Shown here piece by piece: positions 55,725 through 63,958 of a DNA stretch of 64,000 nucleotides. The notes below the pieces were generated by a model, which saw only the letters and a list, made by a program, of their open reading frames with translations, did not search any database and was not told the origin of the DNA. The translations under genes were made by a program, and so were the position numbers. How positions within the stretch are numbered: position 1 is the stretch's first letter; each line of letters starts with the position of its first letter. This DNA is from Nocardia exalbida NBRC 100660 (GTDB lineage Bacteria; Actinomycetota; Actinomycetes; Mycobacteriales; Mycobacteriaceae), in NCBI RefSeq assembly GCF_000308575.1, contig NZ_BAFZ01000058.1, positions 1 through 64,000 of the forward strand, written 5' to 3'.

Positions 55725-57229
55725 CAGGAGGCCTCGACCGATCGGACCGGGCCTGCGGCGTGCGTCGCGAGAGGACGCGGCCGCGACGACTCGACGGGGA
55801 AGTCGGGTTCGTAGGCGGTATCGGGGACGATCCGGAATCCGTCGGGCGCCCGGGTGACCGCGAGTTTCGCGGGAAGCGGGTGCATGGAGGCCGTCGCCGC
55901 GGACAGGTCCATGTGGTAGGCGGCGGTATTCGGGAACACCACCGTGTCGCCCGGCAGGGGGCGGACGGGCAACCAGACCTTGTGATTGGTGATCAGGTCT
56001 CGCTCCAGGCACAACCGTCCGGCGATGTAGACGCCGACCGGGCCCTCCGCGCGGTCGGTGCCTGCGGCGACGCCCGCGCGGGGCAGCAGGATCGGGTCGA
56101 CCATGACCTCCTGGTCGGCGGGTGTCACGGCATCGCGGCTGAGATCGACGTGCACCAGCACGCTGCCGTCGGCGACCTCCTTGACGAACTCGACCGTGGC
56201 CAGCGTGATGCCCGCGTGGTCGACCAGCGCCTTGCCCGGCTCGAGCCATATCTCCAGCAGATTGTCGCCCGCCACCTGCGCGACCGTGCGCCCGCCGTGC
56301 CGCTCCAGCGGCGCGTCGAGAAGATCGGCGAGCATGCGGTCGGCGGGAACGGTGTTGGCGTACTTGTGGAACACCGGTGTGCCGTGCACGGCGCCGCCCG
56401 CGACGTGATAGCCGAAGGTGTTACTGCCCCAGGTCATCGGTTCCCCACGGCCGAGCAGCGACTCACGCAGCGCCAGCACGTAGGCGTCGAACCGTTCGGC
56501 GTCGGCGGTGAACACCTGCCGGAAGCCGCCGCCGATGTCGAGCACCGAAGGGGCGAGCCCGCGATCGTAGGCTCGCTCGATCAGGCGCAGGCAGGCATCG
56601 ATCGCCCGGACGCGTTCGCCGAGATCGCCGGAGTCGAGGTGGAAGGCGAACCCTAGAAAGGCGATTCGCCCGCGCTGCGCCGACAGCAGATCGAACGCCT
56701 GCTCGACATGCGCGACCGGCATCCCGAACCGGCTCACCTGCCCCCTGCCGATACCGGAAACCCGTAGCAGCACCGGTATTTCCGCATGGTCGGAGGCCAG
56801 CTCCGCGATGCGGCCCAGTTCCCACAGGTTGTCCACGTTGATCGTCACTCCGCGGTCGAGGAGCTCGAGCAGGAATGCTTCCCCTTTCGGCCCGGTGACC
56901 TCGATGCGCGCCGGACCGAACCCGGCGGCGAGGGCACTGGACAGTTCGTGCGGTGACGCGACGTCGACGGCGATGCCCGCGCGCTCAGCCGTGCGGACGA
57001 ACGCGCGAGACTGATTCACCTTGTGCGCGTAGCAGATTCGGTGCCCGGACAGGCGTCGCTGCAGCACAGTGCGCAAACGGAGCAGATTCTCCGAGTAGAC
57101 CTGCGGGAACACCAGATGCACCGGAGACCCGAAACTCGCCCGTGCTTCCGCCGCGAGGCCGGGGGTGTCGAGAAAGGCGCGGACCATCGGATGCAGCTTC
57201 GCGGGCAGCGCGGGCGGCCGAGGCGTCAT
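55724..57229 (-). CDS. Group IV PLP-dependent decarboxylase (LysA/SbnH-like)
   Basis: The 501-residue enzyme is a fold-type III decarboxylase of the diaminopimelate/ornithine decarboxylase family. The PLP lysine is in CYAHKVNQSRA, and FHLDSGDLGERVRA, VLDIGGGFRQVF and LEPGKALVDHAG are the HIGS/GGG/EPG equivalents. It is longer than LysA (about 420-450). Its operon partners suggest a secondary-metabolism substrate, as with SbnH in staphyloferrin B synthesis. ATGA overlap with the upstream gene. Confidence 0.9.
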   Translation of the reverse strand: MTPRPPALPAKLHPMVRAFLDTPGLAAEARASFGSPVHLVFPQVYSENLLRLRTVLQRRLSGHRICYAHKVNQSRAFVRTAERAGIAVDVASPHELSSALAAGFGPARIEVTGPKGEAFLLELLDRGVTINVDNLWELGRIAELASDHAEIPVLLRVSGIGRGQVSRFGMPVAHVEQAFDLLSAQRGRIAFLGFAFHLDSGDLGERVRAIDACLRLIERAYDRGLAPSVLDIGGGFRQVFTADAERFDAYVLALRESLLGRGEPMTWGSNTFGYHVAGGAVHGTPVFHKYANTVPADRMLADLLDAPLERHGGRTVAQVAGDNLLEIWLEPGKALVDHAGITLATVEFVKEVADGSVLVHVDLSRDAVTPADQEVMVDPILLPRAGVAAGTDRAEGPVGVYIAGRLCLERDLITNHKVWLPVRPLPGDTVVFPNTAAYHMDLSAATASMHPLPAKLAVTRAPDGFRIVPDTAYEPDFPVESSRPRPLATHAAGPVRSVEAS

Positions 57230-58512
57230 ACGGCGGCTTCCGATGCCTCGGTGACCGAGGCCCGCGTGGCGCCGTCGGGGCGTTCCGCGACCGGGTTGTA
57301 GCCGCCGTCCCGGATCGCTTCGAAGGCCCGGGCGCGATTGCGCGGGCTGCGGAACTCGGCCACCACGCGTTTGCTGTCCAGATCGATCTCCACCACGCGG
57401 ATGTCCATCGATTCCAGGACTCCGCCGATCGTGCGGACGCAGTGTTTGCATGTCATGTCCGGCACGTAGAACACCTGGTCCTCGGCGGTGGCGGCACGGT
57501 CGGCGCTCGCCTCGTCGAGTTCGGCGCTCACCTCCGCGACCTCGATGCGGCCCGCGATCTCGGTGAACGTCGCGACGAACCGGTCGACCAGCGACGGCAG
57601 GATACTGACATGCCCGCTGTCGAGCTGATGCGGCGTGGCCGCCAGGCAGGCCGGATGACTGCCGGCGGGCAGCAGGGCGTACTGCCGGGAGATCAGGTCC
57701 AGGTCGTCGTGATACTTGGCGATCGCCTCGGCGACCGTGAGACCTTCGACCGTGGTGGCGCGCTCCATCACGGCGTGCGCGTCGGCGATGGTGGCGTCCT
57801 TCATGGCGCGCAGGGTCGCGACCGTCTCCGCCGAATAGCGAACGGTGCCGTCGGGCTGTGCGACGAGCGTCACCGGGATCATGCCCCGCCGATAGGTCGA
57901 GGCCTGCAGCTCCCAGAACCATCGGGTGGCCACCGCGGCGAAGATTCCGGAAGTTCGCAGGCCCTCGGCGAACTCGGCGGCCTCGCGGTAGGGGGTCTGC
58001 GCGGCCAGCAGCGCGTGCTGGGCCAGGACGCGCCCCGCCGCCTCGATGCCCACCCGGAAGATGTCGCGCGGATCGTGGTCGGTGGTCGTGCCCGCCAGCA
58101 CGGCGTGTTCGCCCGGCCCGAGCGCCGCGATCCGCGCGGCGAAGGCCGCATCGGCGTCGAGCTGGTGCCACAGCGCCAGGACGGTCTCCCGCATCGCGAT
58201 CGGCACCGAGGGCCCGAGGCCGCCGGCGCGGAAGTGCCCGGTGTTGGGGATGCCGTCGCTGTCGGTCCACGCCATCCGGTGCGTCGCGCTGGTCACCTGA
58301 TCCGCGCGGCACGGCCGCATGAACCGCTCCAGATACAGCCGCTGGGAATAGGTGAGATGGCTGTCGGGCTCGGGACGCAATGCCGCGCAAGTGAATTCGA
58401 TTCGCCGCGGCGGGGGAGCGGGCGCGAGCGCGCTGTGCGACCCGGGCTGCGCCAAGTGCGCCAGCACCCTGGACGCGGCCCGCCGGTCGTAGCGGGGGAT
58501 GTCGTTACTCAC
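57226..58512 (-). CDS. Unknown domain fused to heavy-metal-associated (HMA) domain
   Basis: The 428-residue protein has an N-terminal region of about 340 residues that I do not recognise, mainly helical, with histidines and tryptophans (TRWFWELQASTYRRGM; AIAKYHDDLDLISRQ). The C-terminal HMA domain has the metal motif M-T-C-K-H-C and the typical V-x-SMDIRVVEIDLDSKRV continuation. HMA domains deliver or sense copper or similar ions. GTG at 58512 follows GAGGAGG and overlaps the desulfurase stop. Confidence 0.75.
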   Translation of the reverse strand: MSNDIPRYDRRAASRVLAHLAQPGSHSALAPAPPPRRIEFTCAALRPEPDSHLTYSQRLYLERFMRPCRADQVTSATHRMAWTDSDGIPNTGHFRAGGLGPSVPIAMRETVLALWHQLDADAAFAARIAALGPGEHAVLAGTTTDHDPRDIFRVGIEAAGRVLAQHALLAAQTPYREAAEFAEGLRTSGIFAAVATRWFWELQASTYRRGMIPVTLVAQPDGTVRYSAETVATLRAMKDATIADAHAVMERATTVEGLTVAEAIAKYHDDLDLISRQYALLPAGSHPACLAATPHQLDSGHVSILPSLVDRFVATFTEIAGRIEVAEVSAELDEASADRAATAEDQVFYVPDMTCKHCVRTIGGVLESMDIRVVEIDLDSKRVVAEFRSPRNRARAFEAIRDGGYNPVAERPDGATRASVTEASEAAV

Positions 58513-59792
58513 GTGACCTCCTCGGCGATGGTTCGCACGCACGCGACGAATCGGTCGATCTCGTCGGGCGTGTTGTAGATGTGCGTGCTGACCCGCACCG
58601 AGCCCGCGCCGCCGGTGTCGGCGGGGACGCAGTGCGCGCCGGTGCGCACCAGGAAACCCAGCTCACTCAGGACGAATCCCGCGTCGGTGGCCGAGATCCC
58701 GTCCAGGGTGAAGGAGACGATGCCGTAGCCGACCTCGCACGCGGCATGCGCCGGACCGGGCAGGAACTCCAGGCCGCGGATCGGTCGCAGCCCGTGGATC
58801 AGACGCAGGGTCAGGGCACGGTTGTGCGCGGCGATGACATCCATGCCGAACGATTCCAGCACCTCCAGCGCACTGCCGAGGGCGAGGATGCCCGGGATGT
58901 CGGGTGTGCCGCCTTCCAGCAGCGCGGGCATCGGCCCCGGCCGCAGACCGCCCTGATCCGTGGCGATGCCGGAATTTCCGCCGGGCAGGAACGGCACGAG
59001 CCGGTCGTGCACACGCCGGTGGCAGTACAGGACCCCGGTACCCGGCGCCCCGAACATCTTGTGCGCGGCGAAGATCGCGAAATCCGCACCGAGCGCGCTC
59101 ACGTCGACCGGAAGATGCCCGCCGCTCTGCGAGCAGTCGAAGCACAGCAGGATGGCGGGGTCGATCCGGCCGCGCAATTCCTCCAGGGTGCTGAGACCGC
59201 CGAAGACATGGTGCAGATGCCCGGTCGTGATCAGCCGGGTGCGCGGTGTGATCTTGGCCAGGATGTCGTCGGTGTCCGCCTCCCCTGCGGCGGTCGTCCG
59301 GTAGGGGATCGGATGGATGCGGCGTCCGAACCGGGCGAGCAGTCCGCGAAGGTGCTGCCACGGGTACACGTTCGACGCGTGATCGCTCGCGTTGTAGAGG
59401 ATTTCGTCGCCGTCGGCGAGCGCCGTGAGACCCCACGACAGCGCGACGGCGTTGAGCGCGGCGGTGGCTCCCGCCGTGAAGACCACCTCGTCCGGGTGCT
59501 CGGCGCCGATGAAGGCGGCGGTGTGTTCCCGGATCCGGGCGATCCGGGCGGTCAGGCCGGTGGCCCAGGGATAGGTGCCGCGGCCGACGTTGGCGGTGCC
59601 GTTGCTGTGATAGCGCTGGATGGTCTCGATCACCGGAAGCGGCTTCTGTGTGGTCGCGGCGCTGTCCAGGTAGACCTCGGTGGCGCCGGCGAGCGCCGGG
59701 AACAGCGCCCGCGCCGCGACCGGCGGCGTCGCCGGTGGCCGGGGATTCTCGTCGAGCCGCGTCACCGGCGATCTCGGGGCAGGGGACCGCAA
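58509..59792 (-). CDS. SufS-like cysteine desulfurase (class V aminotransferase)
   Basis: The 427-residue PLP enzyme has YLDSAATTQKPLPVIETI at its start, the PLP lysine in FAAHKMFGAPGTG, and RTGAHCVP near the end, which supplies the persulfide-forming cysteine of type II desulfurases. It would pull sulfur from cysteine. I chose a TTG at 59792 because GAAGGGAG lies seven bases upstream; the ATG at 59840 has none. It is the first gene of the four-gene operon. Confidence 0.9.
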   Translation of the reverse strand: MRSPAPRSPVTRLDENPRPPATPPVAARALFPALAGATEVYLDSAATTQKPLPVIETIQRYHSNGTANVGRGTYPWATGLTARIARIREHTAAFIGAEHPDEVVFTAGATAALNAVALSWGLTALADGDEILYNASDHASNVYPWQHLRGLLARFGRRIHPIPYRTTAAGEADTDDILAKITPRTRLITTGHLHHVFGGLSTLEELRGRIDPAILLCFDCSQSGGHLPVDVSALGADFAIFAAHKMFGAPGTGVLYCHRRVHDRLVPFLPGGNSGIATDQGGLRPGPMPALLEGGTPDIPGILALGSALEVLESFGMDVIAAHNRALTLRLIHGLRPIRGLEFLPGPAHAACEVGYGIVSFTLDGISATDAGFVLSELGFLVRTGAHCVPADTGGAGSVRVSTHIYNTPDEIDRFVACVRTIAEEVT

Positions 59793-59901
59793 CGTGACGC
59801 TCCCTTCACCGGTAACTCGGACGTCACCCACGATACGCATTTTCGGTACGGACTTCGAAGCTTTGTCGCCGACAACGACTTTCGGGACTAGCCTGGGCGA
59901 T

Positions 59902-60333
59902 ATGCCCCTGAGCCCACGAGAGCGTCAAGAGTTCCTAGCGCAGCCGCATGTCGCGGCCTTCGCGGTGGCCGCGGGTACCGGTCGTGGCCCGCTGACCGTC
60001 CCGATCTGGTATCAGTACAGCCCCGGCGGCGAGATCTGGATCCTGACCGGCCCGGAGTCGCAGAAGATGCGCTATCTCCGGGAGACCGGCCGCTTCAGTC
60101 TGATGGTGCAGCAGGTCGAGCCCACGGTCCGGTATGTGAGTGTGGAGGGCCCGGTCACCCGGACCGTCCCGATGACCGACGAGCAGCACCGCGAGATGGC
60201 CGCGCGGTATCTGCCCGCCGAATCGGTCGACGGCTACCTGAAGGCGGCCGAGGCCTTCGGTGAGCAGGTCGCGGTCTACCTGCGGCCGGAGCACTGGCTG
60301 TCGGCCGATCTGGGGGACCCCAGCGCGTTCTAA
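59902..60333 (+). CDS. Pyridoxamine 5'-phosphate oxidase-like flavoprotein
   Basis: The 143-residue protein is a split-barrel flavin- or F420-binding member of the PPOX family (AFAVAAGTGRGPLTVPIWYQYSPGGEIWILTGPESQKMRYLRETGRFSLMVQQ). It probably binds FMN or F420. The ATG at 59902 fits the family N-terminus; the open frame to 59680 does not. It is divergent from the desulfurase operon and its stop overlaps the CBS gene's stop by four bases. Confidence 0.85.
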   Translation: MPLSPRERQEFLAQPHVAAFAVAAGTGRGPLTVPIWYQYSPGGEIWILTGPESQKMRYLRETGRFSLMVQQVEPTVRYVSVEGPVTRTVPMTDEQHREMAARYLPAESVDGYLKAAEAFGEQVAVYLRPEHWLSADLGDPSAF

Positions 60334-60764
60334 TATCTGCCCTGCAGATACTCGACGAGGTGCTCGCGTTCGGTCGCCAATTCGGAGATCGCGCTCTTGA
60401 CCACGTCGCCGATGCTGACGATGCCGACCAGCCTGCCCTCGTGTACCACGGGCAGGTGCCGGATGCGATGGTCGGTCATGGTGCGGCGCAGACCGTCGAC
60501 CCGGTCGTCGGGTGCGCAGGTGCGCACCGCGGAGGTCATGATCGCCGACACCGGGGTGTCCAGCAGCTCCGCGCCCCGCGCGTGCAGACTGCGCACCACG
60601 TCGCGTTCGGAGACGATGCCCGCGATCGTGTCGCCGTCGGGGGAGACGACGACCGCGCCGATGTTCCGCTCGGCCAGGGTGGCGAGCAGTGTGCGTACCG
60701 TCGTGTCGGGTGCGACCGTGGCCACGTCGCTGCCCTTCCTGCGCAGGATCTCCGAAATTCGCAT
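60330..60764 (-). CDS. CBS-domain pair protein
   Basis: The 144-residue protein is two CBS repeats only: VATVAPDTTVRTLLATLAERNIGAVVVSPDGDTIAGIVSERDVVRSL and VRTCAPDDRVDGLRRTMTDHRIRHLPVVHEGRLVGIVSIGDVVKS. Such pairs bind adenine nucleotides; the class includes mycobacterial hypoxic-response protein 1. No effector domain is attached. Confidence 0.92.
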   Translation of the reverse strand: MRISEILRRKGSDVATVAPDTTVRTLLATLAERNIGAVVVSPDGDTIAGIVSERDVVRSLHARGAELLDTPVSAIMTSAVRTCAPDDRVDGLRRTMTDHRIRHLPVVHEGRLVGIVSIGDVVKSAISELATEREHLVEYLQGRY

Positions 60765-60866
60765 ATTTCACCATCCAGACGTCGGGGCACTACCAGGATC
60801 GCAAGTTCACGGCGCGGTGACCAGCACGAATCCGTTACGGGCCACGGTTCGGTCACGGTGGGCAGG

Positions 60867-62129
60867 TCAGAGCCTGCGCGCGACGCTGCGGTCCAGATCC
60901 CGGGCCAGCAGGGCGATCGCCGCCTGGGAGATGCCCGCCGAGGTCGCCAGGTCGACGGAGGTCAGCTGGGCGATGCGGCGCAGGCGATAGTCGACGGTGT
61001 TCGGGTGCACGTAGAGCTGGCGGGCGGTGAGCTGCCGGTTCATGTCGTTGCCGAGGTAGGCGCGCATGGTGTCGAACAGCTCGGGGTGGGCGTCCAGCGG
61101 GTCGAGGATGGTCGCGATCCGCCGGGTGGCCGGGCCGCTGCGGGTGAGCTGGTATTCCACCGCCAGATCCGACATCTGGTAGAGGCCGGGTGGCCGGACA
61201 CCGACGCGCACGAGATTGAGCAGTTCGTGCGCTTGATCGGCCGATTCGGGGATCTGATCGGTGTCGGTGGGCACGACGGTCGCGGTGAGCGGCACCTCGG
61301 CGGCAGCGGCGAGCAGCTCGAGTGTCGTGCCGGTGAGGACCGGTTCGGCCTCCTCGCCCAACGGGATGAGCAGCGTCCCTCCCTTGGCGCTGAGCAGGGC
61401 GAGTGCGCGGGAGGCGAACACGGTGGCCAGCTCGGACTGCAGCCGCCGCAGCTTGCGGCGCGCGGCCACGTTCCCGTCGACGCGCGGATCGCGCTCGTCC
61501 GGATGTTCCGGAATCGACAGGGCGACAACCTGATAGGCCTCCGCGATCGGAATGCCGGTCTGCCGTGCCAGAGCCGAGCTGCCGCGACCGCTGAGCAGTG
61601 CCGAGGCGAGCGTCTGCGCCGCCGTCTGATGCTCCTTGGCGACCAGGTGCTGTTCGTCGACGTAGGCATCGGACACCGCCGCGGTGATCGCCTCGAGCAG
61701 TTCGAGAAGCAGATCGGCCGCCACCAGCACCTCGTCGACGTCGTCGGCCGCGGCAGGCGCGGTGACCAGACCGAAGGCGATGCGCAGTCCCTCGTGATAG
61801 GCGCGCAGGATCGTGCTCAGCGGCACGGCCTCCCGTGCCCAACGAGCAGCAGCCGCGCGGAGGGGGCCGAGCTGATGCTCGTCCGGTACGGTACGCCGGT
61901 CGAACATCTCGGCAGCGAGGTTCAGGCAGCTGCGGGTGAGTTTCGTGACGTCACCGCGTAATTGCTCGCCGGGCAGCGTGCGGCAGGGAGCCATGACGTT
62001 TTCGAAGTATCCGACCATGTGCGAAGCTACGCTGTCGGCGTTCAGCAAGGGCACCGAAGCCGGCTGTCCGCCGATTTCCAGTACCGGGTCGGACGAGTCG
62101 GGGGACAGATCCAACGCGGAGTAGGTCAT
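60867..62129 (-). CDS. PucR-family transcriptional regulator
   Basis: The 420-residue protein ends in the PucR/CdaR helix-turn-helix (MRAYLGNDMNRQLTARQLYVHPNTVDYRLRRIAQLT). The middle is a GGDEF-like sensory region (HPDERDPRVDGNVAARRKLRRLQSELATVFAS), and the N-terminal domain is unassigned. Regulators of this type respond to small metabolites. ATG at 62129 follows GGGAG; the open frame to 62192 has no ribosome site. Confidence 0.9.
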   Translation of the reverse strand: MTYSALDLSPDSSDPVLEIGGQPASVPLLNADSVASHMVGYFENVMAPCRTLPGEQLRGDVTKLTRSCLNLAAEMFDRRTVPDEHQLGPLRAAAARWAREAVPLSTILRAYHEGLRIAFGLVTAPAAADDVDEVLVAADLLLELLEAITAAVSDAYVDEQHLVAKEHQTAAQTLASALLSGRGSSALARQTGIPIAEAYQVVALSIPEHPDERDPRVDGNVAARRKLRRLQSELATVFASRALALLSAKGGTLLIPLGEEAEPVLTGTTLELLAAAAEVPLTATVVPTDTDQIPESADQAHELLNLVRVGVRPPGLYQMSDLAVEYQLTRSGPATRRIATILDPLDAHPELFDTMRAYLGNDMNRQLTARQLYVHPNTVDYRLRRIAQLTSVDLATSAGISQAAIALLARDLDRSVARRL

Positions 62130-62351
62130 TACGAGTTCGCTCCCAATGCCACGCCGGGCGTGCGAGAAATCGCGCCCGGGTCGATCGATCACTATACGAA
62201 AGGGTCGTGTGCACGGGGAGTGATCTGTGAGATCGTCCGGGAGCCGGACGCGTTCCGCGATGGCGCTTTTCGGCCGCGGCGCGGGACCGCGAAGCGTTAT
62301 CGGCCGGTCACGGCGTCGGAGCCGACTCCGCCTGCGGCGCGGGCTCTTGCG

Positions 62352-62369
62352 TGCCTGCCGCGGCAGGCA
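62352..62369. terminator. Possible terminator hairpin
   Basis: TGCCTGCC (62352-62359) and GGCAGGCA (62362-62369) form a perfect inverted repeat just beyond the stop (62373) of the small minus-strand gene. The loop would be very short and no T-run follows, so the function is uncertain. Confidence 0.35.
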
Positions 62370-62372
62370 GGG

Positions 62373-62612
62373 TTACTCGTCGTCCAGCCCCGCTGACAGG
62401 TAGGCGGCGGCGGCCAGCCATTGCCTGCACTGCGGACCGTGGACTTCGTGGGTGTAGAGAATGTCGCGGGCCTGCCGGTAGGTGAGGCCGCGGGGCTCGA
62501 CCCCGCAATCGGAGAGGGCGAACTCGGGCGCTGCCGAGTACTGGCGCAAGGGTTCGGCGCCGGCCCCATCGATGACGGCAACCCGGCGGGGCGTTCGAAA
62601 TGGCTCGATCAT
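62373..62612 (-). CDS. Small hypothetical protein
   Basis: The 79-residue soluble protein has the pattern FALSDCGVEPRGLTYRQARDILYTHEVHGPQCRQWLAAAAYLSAGL. Its two cysteines and a helical C-terminus resemble small conserved proteins that sit near regulator/DUF397/DUF574 genes in Nocardia-like genomes. The ATG at 62612 has GAGGGG seven bases upstream. It lies between PucR and a DUF574 methyltransferase; no function is known. Confidence 0.65.
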   Translation of the reverse strand: MIEPFRTPRRVAVIDGAGAEPLRQYSAAPEFALSDCGVEPRGLTYRQARDILYTHEVHGPQCRQWLAAAAYLSAGLDDE

Positions 62613-62721
62613 TCGACTACCCCTCGCGTCCGACGTGCGGCGGGGAGGCCGAAGTGCCGGTGACGCAAGCTCGAACTCCCTGCGTACCTCCCCGATTTCG
62701 AGTTCGAGTCTATGCCCCCGT

Positions 62722-62750
62722 TACTTACAGATGCAAGTACATCTGCACGA
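62722..62750. promoter_or_regulatory. Overlapping inverted repeats with ATGCAAG..ATCTGCACGA motif
   Basis: TACTT (62722-62726) faces AAGTA (62735-62739), and CAGATG (62728-62733) faces CATCTG (62740-62745); the two palindromes overlap. ATGCAAG at 62731 and ATCTGCACGA at 62741 recur in the same order and orientation at 63888-63919. The cluster is about 110 bases upstream of the small minus-strand gene and may be its operator. Confidence 0.45.
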
Positions 62751-62760
62751 TCGGTCGGAG

Positions 62761-62804
62761 AAAAAATAGCGGTGGTCGCCGGTGCGAGACCGGCGACCAC
62801 CGCT
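62761..62804 (-). terminator. Intrinsic terminator of the methyltransferase gene
   Basis: On the minus strand a 16-bp near-perfect GC-rich stem (62769-62783 pairing with 62789-62803, loop of five) is followed by TATTTTTT. It lies about 30 bases after the methyltransferase stop (62835) and is a clean intrinsic terminator. Confidence 0.88.
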
Positions 62805-62834
62805 GTGCCGCTTACGGTTTGATGTTCAGGGGCC

Positions 62835-63632
62835 TTACGGCTTGCGGGCGACCCCTCCGTAGGCGGAGATCGGCCGGGTCTCACCGACCTCGGTGTCGCC
62901 CGAACGCCACTGCGTGATGGACACGAAGCCGGGGTCGACGAGTTCCAGACCGTCGAAGACGGCCTTGATCTGAGCCTGCGGGCGGGGGACATAAGGAGTG
63001 CCGCCGGTGCCGGTGTAGTTCTCGCACAGGGTGACATACGCCTTGCTGTCGTCGGTGCCGTCCCACATCACCAGGTAGCTACCCGACGGCACCGCATCCA
63101 GCACGGTGTGCACGATGCGCAGCAGATCGTCGTAGGTCTTGGCGTGGCCGAGCACGCCCATGAACATCACGGCGACGGGCTCGTTGAAGTTGAGGACGTG
63201 CTTGGCGTCGTTGACGATCCGCTCGGGATCGTGGTAGTCGGCGTCGATGTAGGTGGTGACGCCCTCCGGTGTGGTGGAGGTGAGCAGCGCCCGCGCGTGC
63301 GTGAGCACCAGTGGGTCGTTGTCCACGTAGACGATCCGGGACTCGGGCGCGACGGTCTGGGCGACCTCGTGGGTGTTCTGCATGGTGGGCAGGCCGGTCC
63401 CGATGTCGAGGAACTGACGGATGCCCATCTCGCCCGCGAGGTAGCGCACCGCGCGGATGAGGAACTGGCGCGACTGCACCGCCATGGTGGTGATGTCCGG
63501 ATCGACCTCGATGCCGGCGTCGCCTGCGATGCGGTCGATCTCGTAATAATCCTTGCCGCCCATCCAGTAGTTCCAGATCCGCGCGGAGTGGGGGATGTCG
63601 GTCCGGATGAGGGGGCTGTGGTCTTCGGGCAT
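62835..63632 (-). CDS. SAM-dependent methyltransferase, DUF574 type
   Basis: The 265-residue protein is a DUF574-type methyltransferase of actinobacteria: SARIWNYWMGGKDYYEIDRIAGD at the start, RQFLDIGTGLPTMQNTHEVAQ as the SAM-binding motif I, VYVDNDPLVLTHARALL and FNEPVAVMFMGVLGH. The target molecule is unknown. The ATG at 63632 follows GAGGAG; the longer frame to 63734 is rejected. Genes of this type frequently accompany XRE regulators and small conserved proteins, as here. Confidence 0.9.
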   Translation of the reverse strand: MPEDHSPLIRTDIPHSARIWNYWMGGKDYYEIDRIAGDAGIEVDPDITTMAVQSRQFLIRAVRYLAGEMGIRQFLDIGTGLPTMQNTHEVAQTVAPESRIVYVDNDPLVLTHARALLTSTTPEGVTTYIDADYHDPERIVNDAKHVLNFNEPVAVMFMGVLGHAKTYDDLLRIVHTVLDAVPSGSYLVMWDGTDDSKAYVTLCENYTGTGGTPYVPRPQAQIKAVFDGLELVDPGFVSITQWRSGDTEVGETRPISAYGGVARKP

Positions 63633-63958
63633 GGGGTGGTACTCCTCGGCAATAACGTGTCCGCGACACTGCCGTGCGGGTGGGTGCGTGGGGGTGTCGC
63701 GAATGACTGGTGCATCCGATGTGCACTGCGACACTACAAGATTCGAACTCGTCCAGCGGGGTGGATCAGGGAGCTGATCTCGCTGTTTTCGAGGCGAGGC
63801 AACGGCGTTTCACATCGCCGCCCGGATGCCTCCGGTCCGCGAGCGCACGGAGGGCGAACTTCGTGCTATCGTCCGGTGTTGGTGCAAATGCAAGAACGTT
63901 TGAACGTGCATCTGCACGAACCGAATCGCCTAACTGCGGTAACCGAGGAGTGGGGAAG
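63633..63958. other. 326-base divergent intergenic region
   Basis: No gene is supported. It divides the minus-strand methyltransferase from the plus-strand partial gene at 63959 and contains the second copy of the ATGCAAG..ATCTGCACGA motif at 63888-63919 close to the latter gene's promoter. Confidence 0.5.
63888..63919 (+). promoter_or_regulatory. Second ATGCAAG..ATCTGCACGA motif
   Basis: ATGCAAG (63888-63894) and ATCTGCACGA (63910-63919) repeat the order found at 62731-62750 but with a longer spacer; GTGCA-TC-TGCAC (63906-63917) is itself a small palindrome. It lies 40 bases before the final start codon, so it may be an operator of the gene that starts there. Confidence 0.4.
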
